64,000 nucleotides of DNA from Nemertoderma westbladi (GCA_032718475.1 JAUCBJ010000941.1:26043-90042); one strand, 5' to 3'; positions 14,501 through 22,889 are shown, counted from the first letter of the stretch. A program made the numbers and translations. The notes: a model not told the origin generated them from the sequence alone.

Positions 14501-15723
14501 TCCACCACAATATTGAAGAGGAAGTGGTCTAATGTCTCCTTGAAGGACCCCAGCGAACCTCAAATGGGTCTGTGTCTCCATCGGTGATGGATACAAAGGT
14601 CGTGGAACCGTCATAAACAGATCTGATTGCATTAGTGATCTCATTGGGAATCCCATATGCCAAAAGAATTTGGAACATGCGTGGGAGTTCACAGAACGAA
14701 GGCTTTGAAGAAGTCCTGAAATAAGTCCTCTTTCTTTGTAGACACTTCTTCAATAATCCTTGGATGGCATCAACGGCACCTTTACCTTTTCGAAACCCAT
14801 TCTGAATCCCACGGAACACATTAATTGATAAATTTAATTTATTTTTTCTCACGAGAATAATAAACTAAAATCACGAACAATGCTTAAATTATATATTCAA
14901 CAAAAATCAAATTAATTGTATATTCACAAAAAGGGATTGAAGCCAGTGATCTTCATTTTAACTTCGGAACTATATTATTCGCTAGCATTATTTGCCTGAG
15001 CTGTTTTGTTCTTGTTAATTCTTTATAGAGCTACAACTTTTATTGATTAATATGGTCGGGGCCGGGCGAACTCAACACTAACTAATTATAACACATCAAT
15101 AATATTATATTAGGTACATAAGATTAATTAAGATCAAATTGCCAAACGAACCTGTCTAAAGAAAACAACTGTTGTAATAATTTGTTGAGCTTCGTCCTGT
15201 AATTGCAAAAAAATATCATTTAATTTGGAAATAAATAAATATAATTAGTAGACACTATACAATAATTCACAGTGTTAGTATAAAAAAATTTAATAAATAA
15301 ATAAATAAAATAAATTAATCTTCCCGATTCTTTATTAAGGGTAGACAGAGAGTTTTGCGCGGGAAAGTTCAAACTTTGAAGGCAAATAATAATTATCGCC
15401 TACAATTATTGTGGCTAATTGTGTCTTTCGTGAAATTAAGATTATCCCTGGTGGTCGCTACAGGGCGAAGTAATATGTCAAGCCTTTTAGAAGACCACAA
15501 GGTCGAGGTGGGAGTGGGTCTGTACCCCCCCCCCCCCCCCCCACCCCCAACTTTAAATCAGTAAAAATTTGACTTACCATTTCCAGAACTCTCCTCAGGG
15601 CCAACTGTATTTGAACCAATACCGGCCCCGTACCGGTTATTGTGGGTTTCATAAGGTATGAGTAAGTAGACTCATCCAACAGCATGTTGGTTAATCTTGT
15701 ATACGCGGCCAGTTTAGATAAAC
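2331..15723 (-). CDS. Nicotinic acetylcholine receptor, alpha-type subunit gene (partial, 7 exons)
   Basis: This is a subunit of a pentameric cation channel of the Cys-loop family in the plasma membrane. Seven minus-strand exons join in phase (146, 45, 110, 259, 177, 97 and 197 bp; 343 codons). They give the ligand-binding domain, TM1, TM2, TM3 and the start of the cytoplasmic loop. Visible hallmarks are the C-x13-C loop, the loop B tryptophan in TSWDFD, loop [10 protein letters not shown] with the adjacent cysteine pair that defines alpha subunits, the GEK linker and a TM2 with Leu at 9' and acidic residues at -1' and 20' (cation-selective pattern). As I recall, the 146/45/110-bp exons match the conserved nAChR exon pattern. 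Odd: the loop A tyrosine of the usual PDILLYN is isoleucine (PDIIIIN), so this may be a divergent or orphan subunit. The signal-peptide exon (needed in phase 1) and the TM4 exon were not found. Introns carry three minisatellites. Confidence 0.93.
2745..2841 (-). CDS. nAChR exon 7: pore-lining TM2
   Basis: The exon encodes [20 protein letters not shown] and [14 protein letters not shown]2 keeps leucine at 9', and with GEK from the previous exon it keeps glutamate at -1' and aspartate at 20', as expected of a cation channel. The acceptor is TTACTGTAG and the donor GTTAGTTG. Its 97 bp end one base into an alanine codon. Confidence 0.93.
3001..4303. repeat. 12-bp minisatellite (GGCCACATCTAC)n, about 108 copies
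   Basis: A nearly perfect array of GGCCACATCTAC with GGCTACATCTAC variants and rare substitutions. It fills most of the intron between the TM1 and TM2 exons of the receptor. Because 12 is a multiple of three and the unit lacks stops, several frames on both strands stay open for hundreds of codons (for example RRCG or VAVD repeats). These are not genes. Confidence 0.95.
4395..4571 (-). CDS. nAChR exon 6: vicinal cysteines and TM1
   Basis: The exon encodes [13 protein letters not shown], the alpha-subunit adjacent cysteine pair flanked by both loop C tyrosines. It then encodes RRRSTYY and TM1 ([19 protein letters not shown]), ending LPADSGEK. The acceptor is TTTTTTAG and the donor GTTAGTAT. 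The 31-bp satellite begins only about 7 bases upstream of the acceptor AG, so the branch point must lie inside repeat DNA. Confidence 0.94.
4580..9590. repeat. 31-bp minisatellite, about 160 copies
   Basis: The unit resembles ACAATGGATCCCAGGGTATC plus GCCTCCTATAC and contains a BamHI palindrome (GGATCC). Variants recur in blocks, which points to higher-order duplication, and the right edge (from about 9350) shifts to 30-36-bp forms with GTAGATATATC. The array fills nearly the whole intron between receptor exons 5 and 6. Its 31-bp period rotates the frame, so the long ORFs here are artefacts. Confidence 0.95.
9813..10071 (-). CDS. nAChR exon 5: Cys-loop exon
   Basis: The exon encodes the beta strands around the signature disulfide loop. 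The two cysteines are 13 residues apart with FPFD between them, followed by the loop B tryptophan (TSWDFD) and GEWDLEFFN. The acceptor is TTACTCAG and the donor GTAAGTCAG comes directly after FFN. It spans 86 codons plus the base completing the split serine. Confidence 0.94.
10072..10720. other. AT-rich receptor intron
   Basis: The intron between exons 4 and 5 is very AT-rich, with ATTTATTT runs and an (AT) stretch near 10500. No gene or recognisable mobile element is seen. Confidence 0.6.
10721..10830 (-). CDS. nAChR exon 4: loop D to loop A segment
   Basis: The exon encodes [17 protein letters not shown] and continues to [10 protein letters not shown], the typical W.D..L.W and W.PDI signatures of the receptor. 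The acceptor is ATATGTAG and the donor is GTAAGTAA. It is 110 bp and ends two bases into a serine codon completed by the next exon. Isoleucine replaces the usual loop A tyrosine. Confidence 0.92.
10831..12045. other. Receptor intron sequence, no gene
   Basis: The motif GTAACGTATG recurs near 10967, 11538, 11719 and 11731, suggesting degenerate local duplication. No exon signals or coding similarity are recognised. Confidence 0.5.
12046..13172. repeat. 54-55-bp minisatellite, about 20 copies
   Basis: Each unit contains CAGTGCCGGCGGACCCAGCA, then ACATAGCGCCCCCAGATCTC and GCGGTCAGCCACACA, with shortened units at 12256, 12411 and 12511. It is GC-rich against an AT-rich intron and contains a BglII palindrome (AGATCT). 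ORFs of 60-157 codons on both strands are products of the repeat. Confidence 0.93.
13180..13690 (-). pseudogene. LINE reverse transcriptase C-terminal fragment
   Basis: Pieces in different frames resemble the end of a non-LTR retrotransposon [20 protein letters not shown], then [27 protein letters not shown] and [14 protein letters not shown]. The order fits the family but frameshifts break the reading. It is a dead insertion inside a receptor intron. Similar phrases occur in the plus-strand fragment at 22.9-23.4 kb, so both may come from one LINE family. Confidence 0.75.
13830..14480. repeat. Foldback element: long imperfect inverted repeat
   Basis: The left arm (about 13830-14130) reads as the reverse complement of the right arm (about 14170-14480), with a short spacer. 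Matching landmarks are TAAAACAGTAGGTCTAGCG, AAAGTACTTGGCCATAACTA and TTCAGATGAGGCAAATAAA. The arms are near 300 bp with scattered mismatches. It sits between two LINE reverse-transcriptase fragments, so either it inserted into the LINE or the LINE was duplicated in inverted form. Confidence 0.8.
14481..14850 (-). pseudogene. LINE reverse transcriptase fragment (central part)
   Basis: The minus strand reads [19 protein letters not shown], then a frame break, then [20 protein letters not shown] and TDPFEVRWG, followed in another frame by the G.LQGD region. These are the fingers and palm motifs of a non-LTR reverse transcriptase. It probably belongs to the same insertion as the C-terminal fragment at 13180-13690, separated by the foldback element. 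Confidence 0.72.
15152..15196 (-). CDS. nAChR exon 3: 45-bp micro-exon
   Basis: Fifteen codons read [15 protein letters not shown], the counterpart of the DEKNQ..TTN.WLRQ segment of the family. The acceptor is ATTACAG and the donor is GTTCGTT. The 45-bp size is characteristic of this exon in nAChR genes. It is too short for ORF finders and was identified by reading frame and splice sites. Confidence 0.88.
15578..15723 (-). CDS. nAChR exon 2: start of ligand-binding domain
   Basis: The exon encodes the first helix and strand of the extracellular domain ([20 protein letters not shown] and onward, ending LRRVLEM). The acceptor is TTGATTAG before GTTTATC and the donor is GTAAGTC after GAAATG. 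It is entered in phase 1 and is 146 bp long. A poly-C run lies just downstream in the intron (15527-15543). Confidence 0.85.
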
Positions 15724-15780
15724 CTAATCAAATCAATTGCGAATAGCGAATAAATAGGGCCTAAGGCAATAAATTGTGGT

Positions 15781-15862
15781 GCGAGGCAGCCACGTACTAA
15801 TCGAAGCGGTGGCCTCACGATGCGAGGCAGCCACGTACTAATCGAAGCGCTGGCCTCACGAT
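15781..15862. repeat. 41-bp direct repeat, two copies
   Basis: Two adjacent units begin GCGAGGCAGCCACGTACTAA and end CTCACGAT, differing at one base (GCGGTGG against GCGCTGG). They lie just upstream of receptor exon 2 on the minus strand, in intron 1. Confidence 0.9.
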
Positions 15863-17096
15863 AAAAAAGCAGCTATTTTACCTGCCGAAAACGAACTGAT
15901 TAATTTTCCTATCGAGCTTCTGCCATCAAGGTTAATTACACATCAAGAAAAGGAAATTTACCTATTTTTCGTGAAGGACAAGGCACAATCATAATCTTAA
16001 AATGTAATTCATTGACTTCCCCCCTCTAGAAATCACTGCATCTCAAAGTCTAAGTGAAATCTACAGTGTTTACGAGTTCCGCGTCTCCCAGTACCGACCA
16101 TTGATCGAACGGGCCGATTTCCATTTCGGCTCGGCTCGGCTCTACATTATCCCGCCATCCGGGTTGCCGCATTTCTCACGACTCGTCTCCATATGGGCAG
16201 CTATCCATGAGGTAGAATGCGCGGCTAGATGCACGGCTCGCTTCAGGTATAGTTTACGATAAGATATAATCAATACTTTGTTGGCAGGAGTACGGTCTGA
16301 TAAAGCTGTCCCGTGTAGTGTCACTATTGTTCCACTCCCATCGGGACAAAAGGTTAAGTCTTGAATTCTTAAATACTAAAGTTTCATGCCCGGTACTATG
16401 TACCTCACGTTGTCTTGGATGTCTGTTTGATTGTTACGATAAGTTCCATTGGGGAGTAAGACCCGCCACCTGCGCTCAAGTTCGACCGCGAATGTCACCA
16501 GGAGAGATAGGTTCCAGGAGAAATAGGCCTCGTAACAGAAAGGATCAGGTTTGTAAAGTTGCATGACACAGAGGAAGCGTTCACGCAACCAAACTAACAA
16601 ACGAAAGTTAACAGGTTAGTAAAGGACCAATTACCAAAGGATCTAAATGACGCGTTACCATTTAAAGCTGCAGTGGGACCTAATGCGAAAGGTAGGTAGG
16701 TTATTTTTAGTAAAAATGGATTAAATTTTTATAATTTCTAGGGAAATGTGATGATTACATGTAATGGATGCAAAATTAATAGTAGTTATTATTTTAAGTG
16801 GAAATACAATTAAACATAAATAGTGGAGAATAAACTATTCCAAAATAAATATATTCGACTAATTTTCTGATTTGAAATGGAACAATAAATAATTCTGTTT
16901 ACGAGTTCCTGGTTACGAATCTGAGTGACCAGTTACATATTGTTGTAGACAAAATACGTTTTAAATATTTATTTTCTCCTAAATCTTTTCATTTTCCTAC
17001 ATTTTAGAACTTTCTAAAATAATAATTTTGTTTATTAATATATAATTTCAATCATGAAGTGAAAAATTAGCGCCACAATATGATGGTTATATACAC
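15863..17096. other. Unassigned sequence; receptor exon 1 not found
   Basis: The receptor needs a signal-peptide exon ending in phase 1 upstream of 15723. I could not find one here with a convincing hydrophobic start and donor. A moderately GC-rich block at 16080-16600 is open on both strands (60-82 codons) without recognisable domains. Exon 1 may lie beyond the lectin-like gene, which would then be nested in receptor intron 1. Confidence 0.4.
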
Positions 17097-17279
17097 TTAT
17101 TCAGTTAAAATTATAATTATATTTTTAATTGACAAACCTTTATATTTGCAGACGTATGAATTATTTGTGTCGTCAGAACAATCTGAGTATCCCATTATTA
17201 CTGGCGGGTTTTGAGATATATCTAAATCCTGTTGACATCCTTCGAATTGGCCAAGTCTACTCCAAGAAAACTTTGAATC
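17097..17279 (-). CDS. Lectin-like gene exon 4: C-terminal cysteines and stop
   Basis: The exon encodes DSKFSWSRLGQFEGCQQDL and MGYSDCSDDTNNSYVCKY, then a short hydrophobic tail (IKNIIIILTE) and TAA at 17097-17099. The acceptor is TTTTTCTAG. A GT just after YKG could be a donor to a further exon, but reading through gives an in-phase stop and a total that is an exact number of codons. Confidence 0.8.
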   Translation of the reverse strand, partial: DSKFSWSRLGQFEGCQQDLDISQNPPVIMGYSDCSDDTNNSYVCKYKGLSIKNIIIILTE

Positions 17280-20200
17280 CTAGAAAAATATAAAATAATT
17301 GTAAACCCAGCGACAGTGTTGAGAGTTTGATAAACCATGTTGCAACGCAGACGAGAACACCGCAAAGATAAAACTCGGAAAAAATGTTATAATCCCATAC
17401 ATTTCTAAAGGGGTCATTTTTTCCGTCAGGACAAAAAGGGTAACCTTAAGGGGGGTGGGGGGTGGTGGGGTGGTGGTGGTATACCACTAAAACTAAACTA
17501 AAGGTAAACTTAATTAAAAGTAAACTAATTTATTTCTTGTATTTTGTTGATTATTTATAAGTTGCAACTTAAAAACAAAAGAAGGAAAATATTTAAAAAA
17601 TTAAAAAACATTTTGAGGACGACATTGCTTACTCATATGGTTCGATTGTAATAATATACAGGTACTAATATTCCCCTGATACTTACCATTGTGGTTCCAT
17701 CAGACCAAGTGTTTCTGTTTTTTAGAATATTCACCCAAATCTTTGATAATCCTTTGCTCTCCAATAATTCTAAAAAAATAACGAAAATTTTAAATTTGTA
17801 AGGTGCGGGTGCGGTTGGGTATCATAACATAACAGAACTTAACGCAAACCTCTTGAACTAATTAAAAACTATAATGGAATGGGATGTGGGCTTTCCAGCT
17901 GTATAATAATTTGTAAGTATATACAATTAATTTACTAAATGTACTCTTATAAATTTATTATAATAGAAAATAATTAATTACCATGAATGAACACGCTTAA
18001 AATGCCATCTTTTACATACTTGTGTGTAACGTAGCACTTTACAGTGTGATGATCCGAGTGGCTTTGTTACACGAACGAACGTTAGTGAGTGAGTGAAAAT
18101 AAAGCCACGAGGATCTGAACACTGTAAAAGTACTTTGCAACAAGTATGTATGTAGTTTTATTCCAAAATTATAACATTACGAAATGATTGTATATATATT
18201 ATAAGTGATAGAAACTGCACAAATTAAATTAGTTGCTGTATAAATAAATGTAAAAATGACATAAATTATGTTATAAATAAGTTAGCTTATACTTTATTTG
18301 GAGCCATGTTATAATGATATAGCTAGGCCCTACTGGTTATTAATAGCTATACCGCCTACCGGTAGGTATTGCAGTAGCCCTATCTGGCTGTCAGGCAAAT
18401 TTCCACCTATTGTTTACGTGGTAACCCATATCGACATTAAGTAATGTCCCCTTAGTAGACATTACTTAACGCCGCCAATGGTTTCCACGTAAACAATAAC
18501 ACCAATACAATACTAATTGGACAGGCCAATACAATGCTGCAATGTCCTCTAAAGTTGTAAAGTGCTAAATAACAACTCGCTGTTAATACTAACGGCGATG
18601 AGTAATGTTACAATTTTGGAATAAAATATATTTATTAATAATAAGATAACAAAAACAGACAGGACAAAAACAATGAACGTAGGACTGGCCCACCTTTAAT
18701 AAAGTCAGCCTCCCCTTGCTCTTCATTATTGATAGTAAGCAAACTCGCATCGTAAAGTTCACAAGCCGATGCGGCCCCTGTGTATGTTAAGGCGGATTCA
18801 AATAGTTTGTAACAGTAGCCCTCGTAAAGTTGCCAACCCTCCAGACATTCAACTGCAGGTAAACAATTATTGTTAACAATAAATATAAGTACTAGTCTTA
18901 AAAAATAATGATTTATTCGGCCATTAAGCCAGGGATTACAAACAAAATTAGTCTCACGACTAATTTCCAGCCAAAATGTATCAGGTACTCATTTAGCTAC
19001 CATTTAAAGATGTAATGCAGAGATGCGGCGGCTGCGACCTGGCTGGTTCCTTTATAGCATTCGTGCCGAAACGAAAACTACCCAGCCCCCCACCCCCCCC
19101 CCCATGCGGGGACCGAACTCAGAAGATATTCGAACCGATTAAAATCCTAAATTTATTTTCGATAGTGTAGTTTAGTTTAATAACGTAGGAGAAACAAAGC
19201 TAGATACATGATGCGTTAATTTTACAATCTTGATACGCATGGCAGATGTTATTTTGTGATTTCCAATCACAACTAATAGAATACGCACTGTTATAAGACT
19301 TAAAGTTCCCTGAAAATTATAAGAGATTTTGAAGATATCCGATAATTTGTATATTCCGTGCCGAGTTCAAGTTTGAGTGCGAATATTGTAGCGGGGCATA
19401 AAGTGGGTTCATACACTGATCTTATCCTGACCTTATGATATCATACAATTCAACCATTCGTTAAACTATACAATAGTTGGAAAAAGGTTTGTAAATTAAT
19501 TTGAAATTCGGTCGGTATCAGATAGGGTATATTTCGAAAACTATTCTCAAAACTTTGTGGTCGCAAACGAGCCCCCCCCCTCACCCCCCGGGGGGGGGGG
19601 GGGGGGGGGGGGGGGGAATTGCGCGCATTCCACACATCCGAAAATTCAGTGTTGCTTCTGGAGCCTGTACTCTGTACTCTGTAGTCTCACAAAGCTGTAC
19701 TCTGTGAGTTATAAAGGCATATAAAAGGATAAATAAACAGTTCTGCCCTGCCCTTCATGCCATACCCACCATTAAAGCGGAAAATTTGAATTCATCAAAG
19801 AACAAACAAGTTTCTGAATGTTGTTTTTCTAAATAGCTATTGTATATGAACGAAATTCAAAACAGATCACTCGCACTCAATAATTAATTTGAATAATTAA
19901 TTAATATTGACTTAAATTAAATATAAAATACTCAAGAACATTATTCCTACATCATTATATTTTTCTTAAAATTGCATTGCATAAAATTTACAGATAGGGG
20001 GGGGGGGGGGGGGGGGGGACTTTCGACGCAAGCAAAATTAATCCCTCTCCAGGGCAATTCTAAGCAAATATTAATTGTTTACTCCCAAAAGTAAAGGTGT
20101 AACCTGTTCTATTGACTTTAGTTTATTGCTTTGGTTAGAATAATGTGCCAGGTGCCACTGTAACCTGCTCCTTTCCCAAAATTGATAATTTAAAATTGAG

Positions 20201-20470
20201 GCAGGACAATAATTCGCCGAGATTAGATTTGCTACCAGTTACCCTCCTGTCTCAAAAATTAAGACGCAATTTTCCTAATGTTATTGTGAAAAGTGTAGGT
20301 TTTTGAATAATATTGAATAATATAAGCTATTCAGTATTTTTGTGTAATAAGTTTCACTTACCTAATGGTCTGTTATCTATTGCCTCAAACTTTTCAAGCT
20401 CCTCATTAGTATACTCACAAACAGCAATAAGTGCTGATGAAAACAACAAAATATATCCAAAAAATAACAT
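17097..20470 (-). CDS. Secreted C-type lectin-like protein, 4 exons, complete
   Basis: Four minus-strand exons (109, 159, 83 and 183 bp) join in phase to a 177-residue protein. It has a signal peptide (MLFFGYILLFSSALIAVC), a short linker and one C-type lectin-like domain. Domain landmarks are C39..GW43, C50-Y (long-form extra disulfide), C67, the W101-V and TWSDGT core, then C132, C151 and C161 near the end (YVCKY). C67-C161 and C132-C151 would be the standard disulfides. No EPN, QPD or WND sugar/calcium motif is visible, so classical calcium-dependent sugar binding is doubtful. It is likely extracellular, with a possible recognition or immune role by inference. It lies directly 5' of the visible receptor exons on the same strand. 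Confidence 0.88.
17687..17769 (-). CDS. Lectin-like gene exon 3: core of the fold
   Basis: The exon encodes LLESKGLSKIWVNILKNR and NTWSDGTTM, matching the WIG...W.WSDGT core of the family. The acceptor is TTTTTTTAG and the donor GTAAGTATC. At 83 bp it is easily missed. Confidence 0.9.
18000..18630. repeat. Nested inverted repeats (foldback/MITE-like) in lectin intron
   Basis: Three nested palindromes are visible. At 18010-18165, ACATACTTGTGTG and GTGGCTTTGTTAC pair with GTAACAA.. and ACAAGTATGTATGT type arms of about 55 bp. At 18405-18502, ATTGTTTACGTGG and AAGTAATGTC pair with their complements. TTTTATTCCAAAATT near 18165 pairs with AATTTTGGAATAAAA near 18612. Together they suggest a stacked non-autonomous element. 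Confidence 0.65.
18694..18852 (-). CDS. Lectin-like gene exon 2: N-terminal half of the fold
   Basis: The exon encodes ECLEGWQLYEGYCYKLFES, then AASACELYDASLLTINNEEQ. This is the classic GW..YCY..F....W/A..A...C....A.L..I pattern of C-type lectin-like domains. The acceptor is CTGCAG and the donor GTGGGCCA. It ends one base into a codon. Confidence 0.92.
18885..19135 (-). repeat. SINE, minus orientation (truncated head), in lectin intron 1
   Basis: It shares its body with the SINE at 52.16-52.43 kb: CCAGGGATTAC, ACTCATTTAGCTACCA, GCAGAGATGCG, CCTGGCTGGT and GCATTCGTGCCGAAACGAAA. Only part of the tRNA-like head (a B-box-like GAGTTCGGTCCC on the minus strand) remains. A poly-C stretch lies inside it. 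Confidence 0.75.
19573..19616. repeat. C-tract/G-tract junction
   Basis: A run of C broken by TCA is followed directly by about 28 consecutive G. The two halves are self-complementary. It could be a real homopolymer palindrome or a collapse or extension artefact of sequencing. Other G/C runs lie at 15527-15543, 19997-20018, 48226-48234 and 58343-58357. Confidence 0.8.
20095..20262. repeat. Interspersed repeat family, copy 1
   Basis: About 165 bp beginning TGTAACCTGTTCTATTG and ending CCTCCTGTCTCA matches the sequence at 28312-28442 with small indels. Shared phrases include GTTTATTG.TTTGGTTA and AACCTGCTCCTTTCCC. No coding content; probably a short non-autonomous mobile element. Confidence 0.75.
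20362..20470 (-). CDS. Lectin-like gene exon 1: signal peptide
   Basis: The ATG is at 20468-20470, followed by a hydrophobic stretch ending in Ala-Val-Cys, then EYTNEELEKFEAIDNRPL. The donor is GTAAGTGAA. It ends one base into a valine codon that exon 2 completes. Confidence 0.85.
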
Positions 20471-20929
20471 AATAAAATATTTAAAAATAGTTTTATATAC
20501 GTAAATTGAGAATAAAACCGAAATATTTGTACCAATGTAGTTACAGTTCTTGGTAGAGGCTAACAGCTGATGGAAGTGAGTCGGAAATTACTTAATTCCT
20601 GTTGGTTGATAGCAGGGAGCACTTACTTACTCAGTACCCTGTCTGTACTCAGTACTGTTGTAGTTAATTTTACTCCGTGAAGGATTAAGGGGTGGGTGGG
20701 GGGAGATGGGTGTCATTCGTTATGTATGTGCTTTCATATATTATATTTTTTAATCAACACAAACAGTTGTGTGGGAAATCAAGCGAATGGTCGAGAACCC
20801 ATAACGCACAATCTCCCAAAACAGAGGGGATCAACCCCACCAATATCTAAGCCAAGGGTTTTTGGAAAAAATATAAATATACATACATCAAAAAGCCACG
20901 TATAGAATTAGAAAAGACATGTAGACACT
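20471..20929. other. Upstream flank of the lectin-like gene
   Basis: This is the expected promoter side of the minus-strand lectin-like gene. I see no clear TATA box. A GGGGTGGGTGGGGGG run lies near 20690. No other gene recognised. Confidence 0.4.
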
Positions 20930-21630
20930 AGTCAGTAGTGGCGTAAATAGGATTTGCGATGGGGGTGGGCAAACACAAAAATAAATTTTTTAAAACACCA
21001 ATAATTGGAGTGTGTGTGCAAAGGTATAGCACATGAAGACAGAAGACAATGATAGGTGCGTAAACGTATAGCACATGAAGACAGAAGACAATGATAGGTG
21101 CGCAAACGTATAGCACATGAAGACAGAAGACAATGATAGGTGCGCAAAGGTATAGCACATGAAGACAGAAGACAATGATAGGTGCGCAAACGTATAGCAC
21201 ATGAAGACAGAAGACAATGATAGGTGCGCAAACGTATAGCACATGAAGACAGAAGACAATGATAGGTGCGCAAACGTATAGCACATGAAGACAGAAGACA
21301 ATGATAGGAGGACATTATAGCGTATGAAGGTACGGCTATATATAGTGGAATGCGGCTCAAGAGATCGAAATTAAAATTTATACAACATTTATACTGAAAC
21401 AAATTTATACTGGATATATTATTACATTTTTATATTACAGTAGTACTCAATTTATAATTTTTAATATTTTTAATTTTTAATTAATTTATTTATTATTTCT
21501 AATTTTTAATTAATTTATTTATTATTTTTATTTATTTTTTTGGTATTTTTGTGACGTGCCTCCGGTTGCGGTATACCTAATAAAGCCGTTGCCCCTCACG
21601 CATCCCCTGGTTACGCACTGATTAGGAAGG
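20930..21630. mobile_element. hAT-like non-autonomous element (candidate)
   Basis: The left end CAGTAGTGGCGTAAATAGG and the right end, read in reverse as CAGTGCGTAACCAGGGG, resemble the CAGTGGCGTAACTAGG-type termini of hAT elements. The interior holds a G-rich segment, a 42-bp repeat array and AT-rich filler. I could not find a matching 8-bp target duplication, so the boundaries and class are tentative. Confidence 0.35.
21018..21312. repeat. 42-bp minisatellite, 7 copies
   Basis: The unit contains TATAGCACATGAAGACAGAA, GACAATGATAGGTGCGCAA and ACG. Copies are almost identical, so the array is young. The unit is 14 codons with no stop in several frames, which yields apparent 100-156 codon ORFs on the minus strand. 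Confidence 0.93.
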
Positions 21631-22029
21631 TTGTATTATTTTTAAACGAATCTTTCTAAAGATCAGCACGATAATCCGATGTATACAAGTTATTTTGTAC
21701 CATCCACCAGCATTTTATCGATTTATGAAATTGTTAAGATCGATCCCCAAAGTGTATTGTTCGGTAAGTAGGGCGCTACCCAGGGAAGTCAGTCACAGAT
21801 GGCTGGATTTATTAGTACGAGAGCAAAACTGGAAGCCCACATTACAATACATTGCAATACACACTAAGTTTTATATTGCTAAAGCCATGTTCTGTAAACA
21901 ACTAGCGCACTGTTGAGTATGACAGCCCCACCAGAAAGCGAGCGGTAAATGAGCTTGGTAACTGGTACGGCCACTGTGAACGCAGGTAATTGAGCGGTAA
22001 GTCGGTAGTATTTTGACTGCAGCGCCAGT
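21631..22029. other. Unassigned
   Basis: I recognise no gene or element here. The minus-strand SINE tail begins near its right end. Confidence 0.4.
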
Positions 22030-22200
22030 ATACCCCTAATTATCATCAGTTTTCTTTTGGTACAGCTATTCAAATTCGGCAATGACGTCCTCCAGGTGGG
22101 ATCGAACTGGTGACCTCCGGGTTGGAAGTCTGACGCTCTAACCATTCCGCTAGGGGCTCAGGTAATAGGTAGACCTGGAAATACTACCTGATACCTCGTA
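22030..22200 (-). repeat. tRNA-derived SINE, minus orientation
   Basis: On the minus strand it reads GCGGAATGGTTAGAGCGTC, AGACTTCCAACCCGGAGG, then AGTTCGATCCCACCTGG, which are A-box-like and B-box-like internal promoter motifs around a CTTCCAA anticodon-type loop. The body ATTGCCGAATTTG follows. A leader ATCAGGTAGTATTTCCAGG precedes the tRNA part, as in the copy at 23.4 kb. Confidence 0.8.
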
Positions 22201-22204
22201 TGTC

Positions 22205-22352
22205 CGCAATTAACCTCCTCGTGGCCTCCCATCTGTCAATACCATCATCTTAATGATGATGGTATCCAATGGTATCATCTTAATGATGATGGTATTCCAT
22301 ACCCTCATCTTAATGATGGCATTGACAGATGAGAGGCGAGGAGGACGTAAAT
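22205..22352. repeat. Palindromic spacer with ATCATCTTAATGATGAT repeats
   Basis: The phrase CATCATCTTAATGATG (itself palindromic) occurs three times. Outer arms TAACCTCCTCG..CCATCTGTCAAT and ATTGACAGATG..GAGGAGGACG are inverted copies. It separates two SINEs in divergent orientation. Confidence 0.8.
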
Positions 22353-22560
22353 TGAATGGCTTGACGGAATGGTTAGACTTCCAACACTAGAGGTCACAAG
22401 TTCGATCCCACCTGGATGTCATTGCCGACTTTGTAAAGCTGTGCCCAACGAAAGGGATAATAATATGAAACCACTCATTCACACAAAACACCAGAATAGC
22501 AATAATTATGATTACTATACATCCAAATACCCTTTGTCCTTATTGGCGGCCATTAAGGAC
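22353..22560 (+). repeat. tRNA-derived SINE, plus orientation
   Basis: It reads GACGGAATGGTTAGACTTCC, AGAGGTCACAAGTTCGATCC and CACCTGGATGTCATTGCCGA, then GTGCCCAACGAAAG and CCACTCATTCAC. Compared with the other copies it lacks the GCGTCA segment of the tRNA-like head. It is divergent to the copy at 22030-22200. Confidence 0.8.
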
Positions 22561-22889
22561 ACTTAATAAAGACCTCAATATACAGGGTGAAAACTTTATC
22601 GTCAACTGGAGTTACTGTGAAGAAATCAAAAAATCGATTTGTCATTTAAAGTCATCAGAAGCTAAATTGCAAACTTTGTATTTTAATCGGATTGGACATA
22701 AATTGTGTGTCCTGAATATAGATGGCCACTGAAGCTGTTATCTATTTGGAGTATAAATAAACAGGGCATTAGCATTTAGCCTCCTGTTTAAGGTTTTTTA
22801 GTGGATGTAATACAAATTTCTAAAAAGTTGCCCTACCCCCACCCAACATTATCTACCCCCAATCGGTGGTAGTAAAAATAACGGAAACC

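Noticed and set aside
16142-16600. Candidate receptor exon 1 or another gene in the GC-richer block
   Set aside because: No signal peptide with a phase-1 donor, and no recognised domain on either strand.
20928-21402. Minus ORFs rich in CAPIIVFCLH or LRTYHCLLSSC
   Set aside because: Translation of a 42-bp repeat in three frames.
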